Of a stretch of 64,000 bases of DNA, positions 26,558-38,556 are shown in pieces. The position numbers and the translations under genes are program-made. Position 1 is the stretch's first letter. Each line of letters opens with the position of its first letter. The stretch is taken from NCBI GenBank assembly GCA_039720395.1, contig CM077833.1:17979133-18043132 (forward strand), in the 5' to 3' direction. Origin of the DNA: Liquidambar formosana. Taxonomy: Eukaryota; Streptophyta; Magnoliopsida; Saxifragales; Altingiaceae. The notes beneath the pieces are model-generated. The model searched no databases and was not told where the DNA came from. It saw only the letters and a program-made list of their open reading frames with translations.

Positions 26558-26700
26558 GGGGCAATTTTAGATTGGTCAGGCTATGGGAAAATAATTATAA
26601 TTCAATATACATTACTAGTTTACTACTAACTTCCTAGTAAATGTTTACTAACTTAATTCAGAATAACTACTAACTATAATTATTTTTCATATGTCTTTTT
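26558..26700. mobile_element. MITE, family A copy 3 (right end degraded)
   Basis: The left terminus is GGGGCAATTTTAGATTGG followed by GGGAAAATAATTA, as in copy 1. The internal 'tactactaac' motifs match copies 1 and 2. The right terminus fades after AATTATTTTTCATATG, so the last part is mutated or lost. Confidence 0.55.
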
Positions 26701-26704
26701 ATTT

Positions 26705-28935
26705 TATTTAATTTATTTAGGATTTGTAGTTTTATTTCTATATTTTATTGATGAGAGAGAGTTGAGTTGACTAGACGAGGAGAAATATTAAATGCGAAAT
26801 GATAGGTATACCGATTACATAAGTACGGATTCAATGCTCATCGTGTTGAAATGATGACGGTTATTGGATAAGGTTTTGGATGGCCAAGAATAAAATATTA
26901 AAAAGTAACTATTGAGGTCATTTTGGTCATTTCAATAGCAACTTATTGATTTTTTAATCTCGATCGTCCAAAACTTCATCTAATGACTGTCATCACCTCG
27001 GCATAGTTCTAAGTATTAACAACTCAACACCGAATCCGTGCTCCCAATTATTTTAAGCTGCAATTAATAAGCCTCTCATTACATTGAGAAATTTGTTTGC
27101 ATAAATTTTTAACTATTTTCACATTTTTCTAAGCAACTTTCATCATTTTCTATACATTTTTATTATTTCTTATTCAATGATTGGTTTATTAATTGCATCT
27201 TAACAAGTGTCCTTAAAGCACACGTTTAGAAAACCCAAAAAACAATAACCACCTCATCCAGTAAACCAATCTAGTGTATTATTTCAGTTCGTGTAACACC
27301 ACTTGTATAAAAATGCAAAGATATGGATTACTTAAAGGGTTGGGATCGGGGGATAATTGTTATATTTAATTTTTGCACTTAATTCTTAAGCCATTGGATT
27401 CATAAGATCCAATGGTGTTCCAAAAAGACATTGCTAGTCTCCATTTACCATTTGACCAAAAAAAAAATAACAAAAAAAAAAAAAAGAAGACATGGCGAAA
27501 CTCCATTTATCATTTGACAAATCAGTGAAGTGTAAAAATTATGTTTCCCCGATCATAAATACAATTTTTGCACTTAAACTTGTCAAGATCCAATAATTTC
27601 ATTATTATGTTATTTATTTGTTTGATTCAATAACATAAGAATTGTGTAAAAAAAATTGAATGCAAAAATTATGACTCTTGATCCTAATCCTATCTAGGGT
27701 TCTAAAAATCTTACTGTTTGCTCGGGAATTGAGAGAGCAAAAAGTTAAGAGACAAGTTAGAAATTCTATGATAAAATTGAGTCTCTTTCATTTTGAACTC
27801 AAAAGTAAGAAAATGAAATTCATGAATCTTGTGAATTTATCCGATTTACCCGGCATCGATCACTCTTCTTCTAATACAAAGTCTATTGTGGGACAAAGAA
27901 TGGTGATAGAGATTTGGGCAACAAGAACACAAGACTCTAGGGGCCGTCATAAATGTGAGTTGTTGCATGTCAATTGCAGGGGGCCTCCCTTTATTTTTTA
28001 TCTTTTATTTTTGAAAAATTCCTGGGGTTAGCTAGGAAATTGCATAGGGCCCTAAAATCCAATACTGTTTGGCTATCATTTTAAAAGAATTTTTCCTTAC
28101 TTCTAAAAGTGCTAAGAAATGCAATCAACAAGTTTTGTCATGAAAAGAATAGTAAGTACTCCAACAAGCGCCCAGCCATTTGATCTTTGACTTGAAAATT
28201 ATTTTGTTGAGAACAGCCTTATTTGATTAATTTTTATTCATTCATTTGATCCTTGCATTAATGCTTTTTACCTAAAAACAATAGCAAAAGTTATTCACCA
28301 TCCATAAAATTTGATCAAAACTAAGGATCAAATTATTTTAGTGCATTGTGCATTGATTATCTATACAGTTGATCCAATGTGGATATTGATTCTCTTTATT
28401 CTTCTTCTTTTTTATTCTTTTTTTCTTTGGGAATTAATTATCTTTATTCTGGCTAATGGGAATTAATTATCTTTATTCTGGCTAATGCTACAAGCACAAA
28501 TTTACTGTGCAAATGAAAAGCTACATATTTAAAAGAGAGTCATATGCGTTAAAAGAAAAAGTGATTAAACATTAGTAGTAAAACTTGTATTAGGAGAAGA
28601 GACGATCAATATAATTAGTGCTTATGTACCTAAGTAGGATTAAATAAATCCTTCAAGCATCACTTTTGAGAGGATATTGATTCGTTAATTTAGGGATACC
28701 TAATGGGGAGAAGATCTTTATACAAAGGGACTTAAATGGTGACCTAGGGTTAGTGGAGGAGAGGGTGTTTATGAGGGGATATAGATTTGAAGAGAGGAAT
28801 GAGGAATAAGGAATAAAAATACTTACACTTTGTTATGGTTATATAATCTTTTAATCACTAATGCTTAGTTTTAAAATGAGAAATTAACATTTAGTATCAT
28901 TTCAAAGTGGATCCAAATATTAGTAAAATATTTTA
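26705..28935. other. Gene-less spacer
   Basis: No recognisable gene. The 117-codon ORF at 27678-28031 has no family resemblance I can name and no splice context, so it is not called. Confidence 0.45.
28429..28486. repeat. Exact 29-bp tandem duplication
   Basis: Two identical adjacent 29-bp units, 28429-28457 and 28458-28486, each reading gggaattaattatcttta and on to ggctaat. Confidence 0.9.
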
Positions 28936-28940
28936 CCTAA

Positions 28941-29159
28941 GAGGGCCAGCTCAAATGATCTCGGGATGAGTTGTAAACCCAAACATCTTAAGTTCCATTC
29001 TCCACTATACTCCTTTGGGGAGCACTCCAGGAATTTATTCCTGAATGCACTAAGCCGATGTGGGAGAGTGTGCCCTTAAGATCGCATGAGGAGGGATTAA
29101 TCGAGGTGCGCGCAAGCTGGCCTGAACACCTTGACCGTCAAACCAAAAAAAAAAAAAAA
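28941..29159 (+). mobile_element. tRNA-derived SINE, sense orientation
   Basis: It begins with an A-box-like start (gggccagctcaaatgat), has a weak B box near 'aagttccattctcc', a 'gatgtgggag' block and a tail segment 'cctgaacaccttgaccgtc' seen in plant SINEs, and ends in a run of about 15 A. The decayed B box suggests an old copy. Confidence 0.55.
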
Positions 29160-32100
29160 GATCAATCAAACAGATTTTTATATTCCTAAGTACATGAATT
29201 AAGTATGTTGAATGAAAACGTTGGTTGCATTCAGAAATTCGTAAAAGAAATTCTTGAAAAAATTAAGGGGTACAATGTGACAGCTAAGAAAACTCAATGG
29301 TGGAATAAGGAGGTGAAAACAGCAGTTAGGGTAAAAATGAGTGAGGATTTGGGTTTTTGAGGTTGGGTTGAGTCTGTGTCCATAGAGCTGTTTGTTGAGC
29401 CCATTCTCACTCTCACAACATAGGGATAGAGTGGCCGTGTGTCTAAAGTTCTAAATTCATGAAAATTTTATTAGTGTGTTTTTATCCGATTCAAGGTTAG
29501 GAAATTTATTAAGGGTGGATTTATGACGATTTTCTTATACATCTGGGAAAGAGAGAAAATAAAGGGTTTCAAAATGGCTGATTTGGTTGTTGTGTTGACT
29601 TTAGAAGAAAAAAACAGAAGGAAAAAAAATTATTTGATTATTTAAATTTAAAAATTATATTTGAAAAAGGGATGTTGATTGAATCTTAAAAGGGGATAAG
29701 CATTTCTATAATAAAAAATAAAAATAGATGTTACCCTTTGCGAGTAGGCTGACCCCTAAGACTCGACAATTCATTGGATAATGAGAAATCACATTGCAAA
29801 TACATCTTTTGGCTTGAAGATGATAGATGAAATCGGCGACTATCAATTTGGTTCTCACAATACACGGGGTTTGGTCCATTATTTTTCTCCCTTTTTTCCC
29901 CGTCAAAATAAAAGAAATTCAGTTCAGTAAATAATAACGTAGCTATGGATAAATTAAGAGTCACCACACATGTAAAACAAACGAAAACCACAACATGCCA
30001 CAACTAAACACATGAACAGCCCAAAAAACAGCTTATGCAGCCGCGTAGAACCTTGCCTCCTAGCTGTTGTATCACAACTGTGACCTACATAAAAAAACAC
30101 ACACTAGTTTTAATACTTAACAAACCTGACAAGAAGTTTAGAATTTGCATGATCCACCAACCACAAACCAAAATCCTGCAAAAACATGAACGATCCTCTT
30201 TTGTTCATGGGGAAAACACCAGTTAATCCACCCCCGAATATTTATCTCGAATAACAGAGAAGATTGGGATTTTAGGGGCAAGTGCACACTAAAGATAACC
30301 ACTAATATGTACGTACAGGCATCCTTCATAGTCAATGCTGAGACCAGCTCTTGACAACAATGACTATGCAGGGCACCACCCACTAGACCAACCTGTCATC
30401 CACACACTCTTAAATTACCATAGCTAGGAGATCCAAAATTCAGATTCTTACATGAGGGCAAGTGTCATTGTTACATAGAAATTGAATTGACTAAATACAT
30501 TTCAAATGGCATGTTAAGGCAAATACTCTAAAATTGAGCCATTACAGAAAATTGAGCAATCACGACACAAGCATGTGCACAGACAAAAACTAATAAAAAA
30601 ACAGAATCAACAAACAAATATTGGATCTTCTTAATTCCATGAAATCCAAAAACCCCTATATATGCAACTAAAGACTCATTCAAATGCTATGAAGTTTGCA
30701 GAGGGCTCAGTTCAACAAGAAAATCCAGAAAATACAAAACAGAAATGATGTTGGAGCATAAAATCAAAAGCACATACCAATATATGCCCAAGCAAACAAC
30801 TGCCATTTTTCACCCAATATATGTAAACCTGCATATTACAAAGCTGACTAGGAAACCACAATATATTACTCCCAAAACAATAATAACAAGAATAATTAAA
30901 TAAATAAATTGAAGCAACATGCAGCATCCAAAACTCAATTGTTAAATGAAAACCACACTGACAGTAGAATATTGACAAAATCAATCATATACACCTAGCG
31001 AACATGAGCAAGGCATGTCCAAGATACAATTTAGGGTAACGAAGGGGATAATGCGGTAGGGCTAAAAAGAATAAACGTAGACCAATACATGCAAATATTT
31101 GTTGCCAACCAAATATAAATTAAGATTTTGTAATCCTTACAGATCTGCACCAGGAATGGTATATTTACTTTGCAAATAACTAGAATGTAAAAATTTTAAC
31201 CCAAAGTAGCAACCCGATGTATTTTAACCCCAAGTAGCAACCCGACGACATTCTAGGATAGCCCAAAGAATTATTTGCCTTCCACAGGGAATGATCTGTC
31301 ATTTCATGAAGACTCAAGAAAGGTATCGATCTTCACAAGAAAATATTAAGTGATTCGATCCTCAAGGCGAATGAACAGGGTATCTGACCTGACCACAACA
31401 AAAACTAGGCCACCGGCCTGGACCTCTGCTATCAAAACGAAAACCAGGACATCGCATCACAAGTAGGTATCAGAAACAAGACCATGAAGAGCCACACCCA
31501 TCTCCACAAAAAGAGCAATGCAGGGACAAAGAACCATAATAAGGACGACCGACCACAGTTGCTCAATCAGTCATGAACTTGCAAAGAAATGCAGTTTAAG
31601 TATGGAACTCCTTCCATCATGCCTCATGCTGGAGAAAATTGCTTACTTCATGCTAATTTTGCAGATGGCTTGTTGATGTAGCCCAAAAGGTTTTCACAAT
31701 TTTAATATGTTAAAACCATGTCTGAGTGGTGCATGATTAGCAACAATGAAACCCAATTATGCATGGCCCAATTATGCATGGCAAAGACCATAGAAGGCCA
31801 AGTAGCCTGCCAAAAGGTTAAGATAATTAATACCATATGAAGTGAAATGAACTAAAACACAGTACAGTAATGCATAAGATAGAAAATTACCCTGTTCAAT
31901 TCTGTCAATATTCGGTTTAAAACTGAGTATTGGAGAAGAACAGGAAAGGCAAAAAGAACAATGTGCTAATTCTACACAGTTCCCATCCCTCAGATGAAAA
32001 GCAAACTCCCCATAGTGAACACTCCTAAAAATTAGTCAGCAGTAAAAGCACTAGATATCCACTCAACCTTTCCAGACACCCACAACATCAACACCAAACT

Positions 32101-32280
32101 GAGAATTCAAAAGTGCAATCGAGAGGCAAGCAAATCATCCAGAGTTCAGCAGCAATAATGGCATTCTAATAGTAACAAGACCCAATCCATGATGTGAGCA
32201 TCTTAAACAACTGAAAATAGTTGAACAAATTTGCATTCCAAGTCTGAAACTGAACAAAAGTGATTCACTAGATTGATCTG
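29160..32280. other. Gene-less spacer downstream of the RZ-1A-like gene
   Basis: No supported coding sequence on either strand. Part of the right end may be 3'UTR of the minus-strand RNA-binding gene. A short imperfect tandem repeat ('aagtagcaacccga' twice) lies at about 31196-31245. Confidence 0.45.
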
Positions 32281-32470
32281 TAAAGATATGATGAAGTGAT
32301 CAGACTCCTCTGGACTCCATCTGGTGTTGAAACTTTGTTTACTCTAGCACTAGCTTCATTGGCACAGCTGAAACAGGAATATAAATAGCACCATTAGCAT
32401 GTCTATATTGATGATGAAAAATTATCACAGGAGTAATAGTTGCATACCGCAAATTGAAGCAATCAACTCA

Positions 32471-33958
32471 TCAGGAACGAAACCCTCCTGCAGGGCGCTC
32501 ATATGGACCTGAACGATCACGACTGTACCGATCATTTCCCGACCCTGCACGACTTCCACCATCCCTGCTGCGCCCACTGTAGCGATCCCCATTACGATCA
32601 GGACCATGGCGACTGCCGCCACCGCCACCGCCACCTCCACCTCCATATCGATCATCCCTTCCACCATATCTACTGCCTTTTCCCCCATCACCAGAAGGGC
32701 ACTCCCTGGCAAAATGGCCAGGCTTGCCACATTTGTAACACTCCCCACCATTTGATCCTCGTCCACCCCGATAATCACGATCACGATCATGACCACGATC
32801 ACGACCACGATCCCGGTCCCGGTCCCCATCTCGGTCTCGACCAGAGCCCTGGTTTGGCTGAGCTTTATCCACTGTGATAGATCGCCCATCTAGATCCATA
32901 CCGTTCATTTCTTCAATGGCCTCTTCCATCGCTTTCTTGTCATCAAAGGAAACAAAACCAAATCCACGAGAGCGGCCAGAAAACTTGTCAACAACAACCT
33001 GTATAAATATCTGAGCTATCAGGAGCTTTACTAAGACAAACAAAAATAATAACAATACCAACAACACCTTGATCTTCATCAAACCTCATATAATTGTACC
33101 ACTAAACGAACAGATTGATTTACATCAATTTTGTTCAGATTCCTACTTTACATGTTGATTTTAAAAATAAAGCTTCAAAGAACGCTGCTGATATCTGGCA
33201 CCAGATGAAATACTATGAACCTTCAACCATGTGGTTAATTAAATCTTCATATCAATGTTGGTATCCAACACCATTGAATTTGGCATGGGAGCACAAGCCC
33301 ATAGCTAACTTTGTTGACTTATTGCACATTTGCACCTCAACCATGATTCACATGTTCGAGTCCAGTTCAACCTTCCTGCACCCACCCATTCACCCAAAAA
33401 CAACAATAGTAATAATAATGATAATAGAGGTTCAACAATTTGGAAATCGTAATCAATTTCATCCCCAGTCACCATAGAAAAGAAAACCCCAAAATTTTAA
33501 CATGTTAGTCATAATCAATGAGATAGCTGAATTTTGGATAGGAAAACCACAATTTTATCTAACACTTCTTAAAAAGAAGTCTCAAACTACTCAAAAATCA
33601 AAATGAAAATCTCAACTATTGATCCCCACCAATCACGATAGAAATTTCAAATTGCTCAAAATAAAAAAATGGAATTCTCAAAATTATACAACCCTACTTC
33701 CTTGTGGAAAAGAATGATATGAATATAAGAATAGGCATAAACATAAGGAAGGAAGATAACACCAAGTCCATGCAGGTAAGAAAGAAGCATTAACTCATAC
33801 AATTAGGAAGAAAAAAACCAAAAAACGTATCTGTAACCACCAATTACCTTTGCCTCAAGAAGATGGCCAAATTTTTCAAATGCTTCTTTCAATCCTCTAT
33901 CAGATGTTGACCACGAAAGGCCCCCAATAAAACAACGGTACTCTTCATTATCCGACAT
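32471..33958 (-). CDS. Glycine-rich RNA-binding protein with zinc knuckle, RZ-1A-like
   Basis: Two coding exons on the minus strand: 33958-33848 (37 codons) and 32998-32471, joined in phase 0 (AAG then GTT), giving 212 aa. Residues about 8-85 form an RRM with RNP2 CFIGGL (9-14) and RNP1 RGFGFVSF (48-55). An RD/RG-rich linker contains about ten Arg-Asp repeats. A CCHC zinc knuckle [14 protein letters not shown] spans 124-137, and the tail is Gly/Arg/Ser-rich with a run of about ten glycines. This order and the [15 protein letters not shown] segment match the atRZ-1a group, nuclear proteins that bind G/U-rich RNA, act in splicing or RNA chaperoning and aid cold tolerance. An acceptor site (CTTTCAG) lies 9 bases before the ATG, so the 5'UTR is split by an intron of over 1 kb, as is common for these genes. 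Confidence 0.92.
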
Positions 33959-34842
33959 TTGGCTTAACTGAAAGAACAAGGGCACAGACAAACAAGGACA
34001 GCCACATGTAGAGTATAAGTCAAATATCTCAACAGAAAGTGTCTCATAAGAATAGAAAAGATCAACACTATTATACTTGATTATGGAGGTAAAAAAGAAC
34101 ACATTTATGTGATGAGCACAAAGATAACCAACTACTTCCAGCCTCAAACTAAAAATTTCACATGACTTTTGACAATGATTAACTTGATTGAAGTGCAACG
34201 AATCTTTAATATTTCCACAAAAAATAAGACTCAGTGGGGTCACTCAGAGATAAATTTTAACAAATGCATGTGTGCACGCACACGCACATGAAAATACTAA
34301 GACTAAATTGAATCCAGAGCCCCAACATGTAATATTCAACTTCTAAGTAAAATCAATGCCTAAATTGTTATTAAAGTGGCATAGCATTTATGCATGCAGG
34401 AACAGACCTGAAATCCAATACCCCTTGCCTTTCAAATAGGATTTCTAACCAATAAAAAATTACAAGGGCAATGCCATAAAGCCATTATTCAGATATTCTG
34501 AAAGTTACAGTGCGAGAGACTGAAAAGTAATTAAATTTGGTCATATTCATGTCAGCCAACATCCCAAACTCGGGCATCCCAAGTTTTCTTTGTTTTTTTT
34601 TTTTTTTTTTTTTTTAATTATTTTTCCTTCTCTCTTGCAAGAAGAACTCTCAAATGAGATCCATCACATATTAAACCCATATTTCCTAGAAGCAAACCAT
34701 GTGTGTGCTTTTACCGAGTTTTGGCTGGCATAGAATCAAAATCCAGAGCAGTAATAAAAATGGGTCCCTTTCTTTTCCCTGGGTTTATGCTGTGAAATGA
34801 ATTCAAAAAAGTGTGTAAAAATGACCTCTTTTTTCTTTTTCT

Positions 34843-34942
34843 TTTTTTTGGGGGGGGGGGGGGGGGAAGAGAGGGGGGGGGGGGGGCGCCAGGAACTTGG
34901 GATCTTCAAGACAGAATTTTTTTTTTTTTTTTTCCCTCATAA
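34843..34942. repeat. Low-complexity T/G tract in the RZ-1A 5'UTR intron
   Basis: T runs, a G run of about 16, AGAG, another G run of about 12, then a T run near 34918. Such homopolymer clusters are prone to assembly error. Confidence 0.85.
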
Positions 34943-35394
34943 ACCAATCTATCTTACGTCAAATTTCATTAAAAACGCCTTAATTAGTGCTACAATTTCA
35001 AATATGATTTACCATGTCTACGCTGCTCCACCTCCGTCAATACCACGCTATAAATTACTATGAACAGACAGAAGCTAAAACAATCGTAAACTTGAAAGCT
35101 ATGCATATAACCCTAGAGATACCATCACCATCGCACAGTAGATATAGGAAAGTGATAAAATTTATATGAATCCGTACAGCAACAAATAAAAAATTATAAT
35201 GAATTCTTCAAAATTGACATATTCAGTTAGAAATCGAAGATCCAAACAAAGAAGTTATGAAAGGGTTCAAAACAGGTATACGCGCACACACACGCACACA
35301 CACAAGAACATCAACAATGGAAGAAGATACTGCAGATCTGATTATGGAAAAAAGCGTCTGACAGATAAGAGAAATTGAGTATAGAGAGATTGAA

Positions 35395-35530
35395 CCTGTA
35401 AATTGAATATAGAGAGAGGAGAGAGGGAGAGGAGAGGTTTCAATCACGAAGTGAGAGCCTTTCGAGTTTCGAGTTTAGCTTCCCTTCGAATGAAACCCTA
35501 AGACCAAGTATGTGCGTTATATAGGGTCTT
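35395..35530 (-). promoter_or_regulatory. Promoter and 5'UTR first exon of the RZ-1A-like gene
   Basis: The minus strand reads CCCTATATAACGC at about 35515-35526, a good TATA box (TATATAA at 35518-35524). Downstream is a leader rich in TCTCTC motifs (35400-35440), typical of plant Y-patch/5'UTR sequence. Transcription would start near 35490. The leader would be spliced to the exon that starts 9 bases before the ATG at 33958. The exact donor site is not fixed. Confidence 0.6.
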
Positions 35531-35534
35531 TTCT

Positions 35535-37345
35535 ACCGTCAAAAGGATGGGGTCGATGACCCGATGGGTAGAAAGCCAAAGCAATGAAACGACGTGGTTT
35601 TGAAGCTGAAATTAGCCGAAGGACGTCTCAGCACTTTCATTAAAACGCACCGTTTTTTTTTTTTCTTCTGTCGTTCGTTGGTCCTAGATCATGTCCAATT
35701 GTCCATTAAGGTACAACTTAATTCGATTTGGATCGATTTAACCCAAATCCATAAGCAAACCCAGGTAAGAGTTGCTTCCCAGTTTTTTAAAATTCAAACA
35801 AAATCATTCTGTAAATAGGTTGAATCAATTTTAAAAAAAAGAAATGTTATATACAACATTTTATGTGCAGCACTAAAATATAGTATTTTATGTGACACTA
35901 TTTACACAAATCAAAACTATCTCAATTTATTTAATAGATCTTTCTTTTTGTTGATATGGGTTAAATGTTGCACGGAGTGCTATACAAATGACCATTCATA
36001 TAGCACTTTCATATAGCACTGCCCTTTTAGAAAATTCATGCAAAATTCAGATTGTTTTTTAAGAACATTTTGCCAATATCTTTTTGTTGCACGAAAATAC
36101 AAAAGTTTATCACAATTGTTGCTAATGAGATGAGGAACTAGAATACGGAGTATGAATTAGAGTAGTGACTTGTCCATGGAAACTAGAAGAATAATAATTC
36201 GACATTTTATATATTGTTCTGTTCTTCCACGTGAATTGTCATCGATTGTTGATAAGATGAGGAAGATAGAGAAGAATAGCATGAAGTGTTGTTGGAGGAA
36301 GATGGTAGAGGGAGAGATACTTTAAGGCCTGATAACGATAAAAGACTAGAGTTTGGGTGGTTATGGAAGAAAGAGTTTAGGAATATGTGAATTAATGTTC
36401 TTTGATTTTTTGTTGTAAAGACTAAATTGACCCGGAGTGTAATATGGGTCACTTCAGTGCTTTATACTACTTTTCAACAACAAATAGAATTAGCTTAATA
36501 CTATTAAGCTAATTGAAAAAAAAAATAAAAATAATTAGTTAGGAATGAGATTGACCTATTTTGATTCCATATAATAAGTCTATTTTTCCTCATAAAATTG
36601 CCTAGCTTTATGTAATAGACAAGGCATAAAAAAATTTAACAAAAAAAAAAAAACCTATTTTACTGTCAGTAAGAAAATCGAACCTAATCTTAAAAAATTC
36701 CAAGCAAACTTAGATAAAAGACAGTACTTAGGTCTTTTTATGGAAGGAAGAACTCTTCCTCATCCCTCCCACCTTCAAATGTCTAAAAATATTAATAAGA
36801 ATTGTTAGGGTCACTAATATGCATGCATCTCTATTTTCATAGGGTTAGGGGTACATATTTATATGTTTGTATCTATGCGTTTGCATATCAACGTATACAA
36901 AATATAGGTTTCCAATAAGGAGAAGCTCCCTCCTATTTAAGGAACCCAAGTATTTTGCTACATAAAATGCTTAAAACTCTTGACCTCTCCAAATTAAGGA
37001 CTCATTGAATCTCTAACTGATTTTCTAAGCTCCATAGATTCAAACTAGCATAAGTTGTTAATTTCGATGTCATAATAACCTAATAATATTTGTCTCATTT
37101 ATTAGATAAAAGATTTTGATTCAAACTTATAGAAAAGCATGTGAAAAGGAATTAGAAGTAAAGTAGGTTATGTTTATTGTCAAGCAGCACCCGAAAAAAC
37201 ATAAAAATTAAAAACAACGCACGCACTAGCAGAAGGCGATATGTTGTGCCCCGCGTCCAAACACGTTTAAGCCTCCCAGTGTCCCTGCCTCCGTGACCTC
37301 AAACAACCTCAGCTCCTAAACAGAGACTTCGGAAGCCAAAAACAG
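35535..37345. other. Intergenic region between divergent RZ-1A-like and MFL1 genes
   Basis: No gene seen. The two flanking genes are transcribed away from each other, so both promoters lie here. The 81-codon minus ORF at 36207-36452 has no family resemblance. Confidence 0.5.
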
Positions 37346-37350
37346 CAGCC

Positions 37351-38556
37351 ATGGAGACCAAACTCTCTGCATCTCTTGGCCTTCCGTCGCCAAATCCCAA
37401 TCACCACCACCTCACCACTTCCACCGACTTCAACAACCTCTTCAACCACTTCACCACCATCTTATCCACCCCAAACCCCAACACCCCCACCAAAAAAACC
37501 CACAAAACCAACAAAAATCACAAGAAGCCCATGAATCCCAACATCGCCTTCATCTCAACCACCATTGACACCCACCGCCCCCAAAAATGGCTCAAATCCA
37601 CTTCAAGAAACAGCCCCAAAGTCAAATCCCTCATGAAGAACCTTTCCGTCCTCGAACGAGCCCTCATCGGCGCGGGCGGCGGCGGAATCGCTGGCGCTTT
37701 CACGTACGTGTGTCTACACCCACTCGACACAATCAAAACAAAGCTTCAAACCAAAGGGGCATCCGAGATTTACAGTGGCACATTTGATGCCATAGCCAAA
37801 ACCTTTCAAACAAAGGGGATTCTCGGGTTTTATAGGGGCGTATCGGCCGTAATTGTCGGTTCGACGGCGTCTTCGGCGGTGTACTTCGGGACCTGTGAAT
37901 TCGGTAAGTCGATTTTATCGAAATTTGATCGATACCCATCTGTGCTTATCCCTCCAACTGCCGGCGCAATGGGCAATATCGTGTCGTCAGCGATAATGGT
38001 GCCCAAGGAGTTAATTACACAGAGAATGCAAGCTGGTGCAAAGGGTAGATCTTGGGAGGTGTTACTGAGGATACTGGAAAGGGATGGTGTACTGGGTCTA
38101 TATGCTGGTTACTCTGCTACATTGCTTAGGAATTTACCTGCAGGGGTGTTGAGTTATTCGTCGTTCGAGTATTTGAAAGCCGCGGTATTGAGTAGGACGA
38201 ATAAGGCTCATTTGGAACCATTTCAGAGTGTTTGTTGTGGGGCATTGGCGGGGGCAATATCGGCATCGATTACAACGCCATTGGATGTGGTTAAAACGAG
38301 GTTGATGACTCAAGTTCATGGGGAGGCTGTGAATAAGGTTGCCGGCGCTATGTACAGTGGGGTTTCTGCTACTGTGAAGCAAATTTTGAAGGAGGAAGGG
38401 TGGGTTGGGCTGACCCGCGGAATGGGTCCTCGAGTCCTTCACAGTGCGTGTTTTTCGGCATTGGGTTACTTTGCATTTGAGACGGCTAGGCTAACAATTT
38501 TGCATCAGTATCTCAAACGTAAAGAGGCATTGCAAATGTCCGTTGCTCCTACCTGA
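37351..38556 (+). CDS. MFL1: Mitoferrin-like 1, chloroplast-targeted mitochondrial-carrier-family protein
   Basis: A single-exon, intact 401-aa protein. Residues 1 to about 95 are a Ser/Thr/Asn/Pro-rich, basic extension consistent with a plastid transit peptide. Three tandem carrier repeats follow. Each has the carrier signature Px[D/E]xx[K/R]: HPLDTIK (about 123-129), VPKELITQR (about 217-225) and TPLDVVKTR (about 309-317). Six transmembrane helices are expected. The N-terminal block METKLSASLGLPSPN and the core match Arabidopsis MITOFERRINLIKE1, which sits in the chloroplast inner envelope and takes part in chloroplast iron supply. Substrate assignment rests on the family. The start codon gives the conserved N-terminus. 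No frame breaks. Confidence 0.95.
   Translation: METKLSASLGLPSPNPNHHHLTTSTDFNNLFNHFTTILSTPNPNTPTKKTHKTNKNHKKPMNPNIAFISTTIDTHRPQKWLKSTSRNSPKVKSLMKNLSVLERALIGAGGGGIAGAFTYVCLHPLDTIKTKLQTKGASEIYSGTFDAIAKTFQTKGILGFYRGVSAVIVGSTASSAVYFGTCEFGKSILSKFDRYPSVLIPPTAGAMGNIVSSAIMVPKELITQRMQAGAKGRSWEVLLRILERDGVLGLYAGYSATLLRNLPAGVLSYSSFEYLKAAVLSRTNKAHLEPFQSVCCGALAGAISASITTPLDVVKTRLMTQVHGEAVNKVAGAMYSGVSATVKQILKEEGWVGLTRGMGPRVLHSACFSALGYFAFETARLTILHQYLKRKEALQMSVAPT

Noticed and set aside
32503..32877. A 124-codon plus-strand ORF rich in His and Asp
   Set aside because: It is the antisense reading of the Arg/Asp/Gly-rich region of the RZ-1A-like gene.
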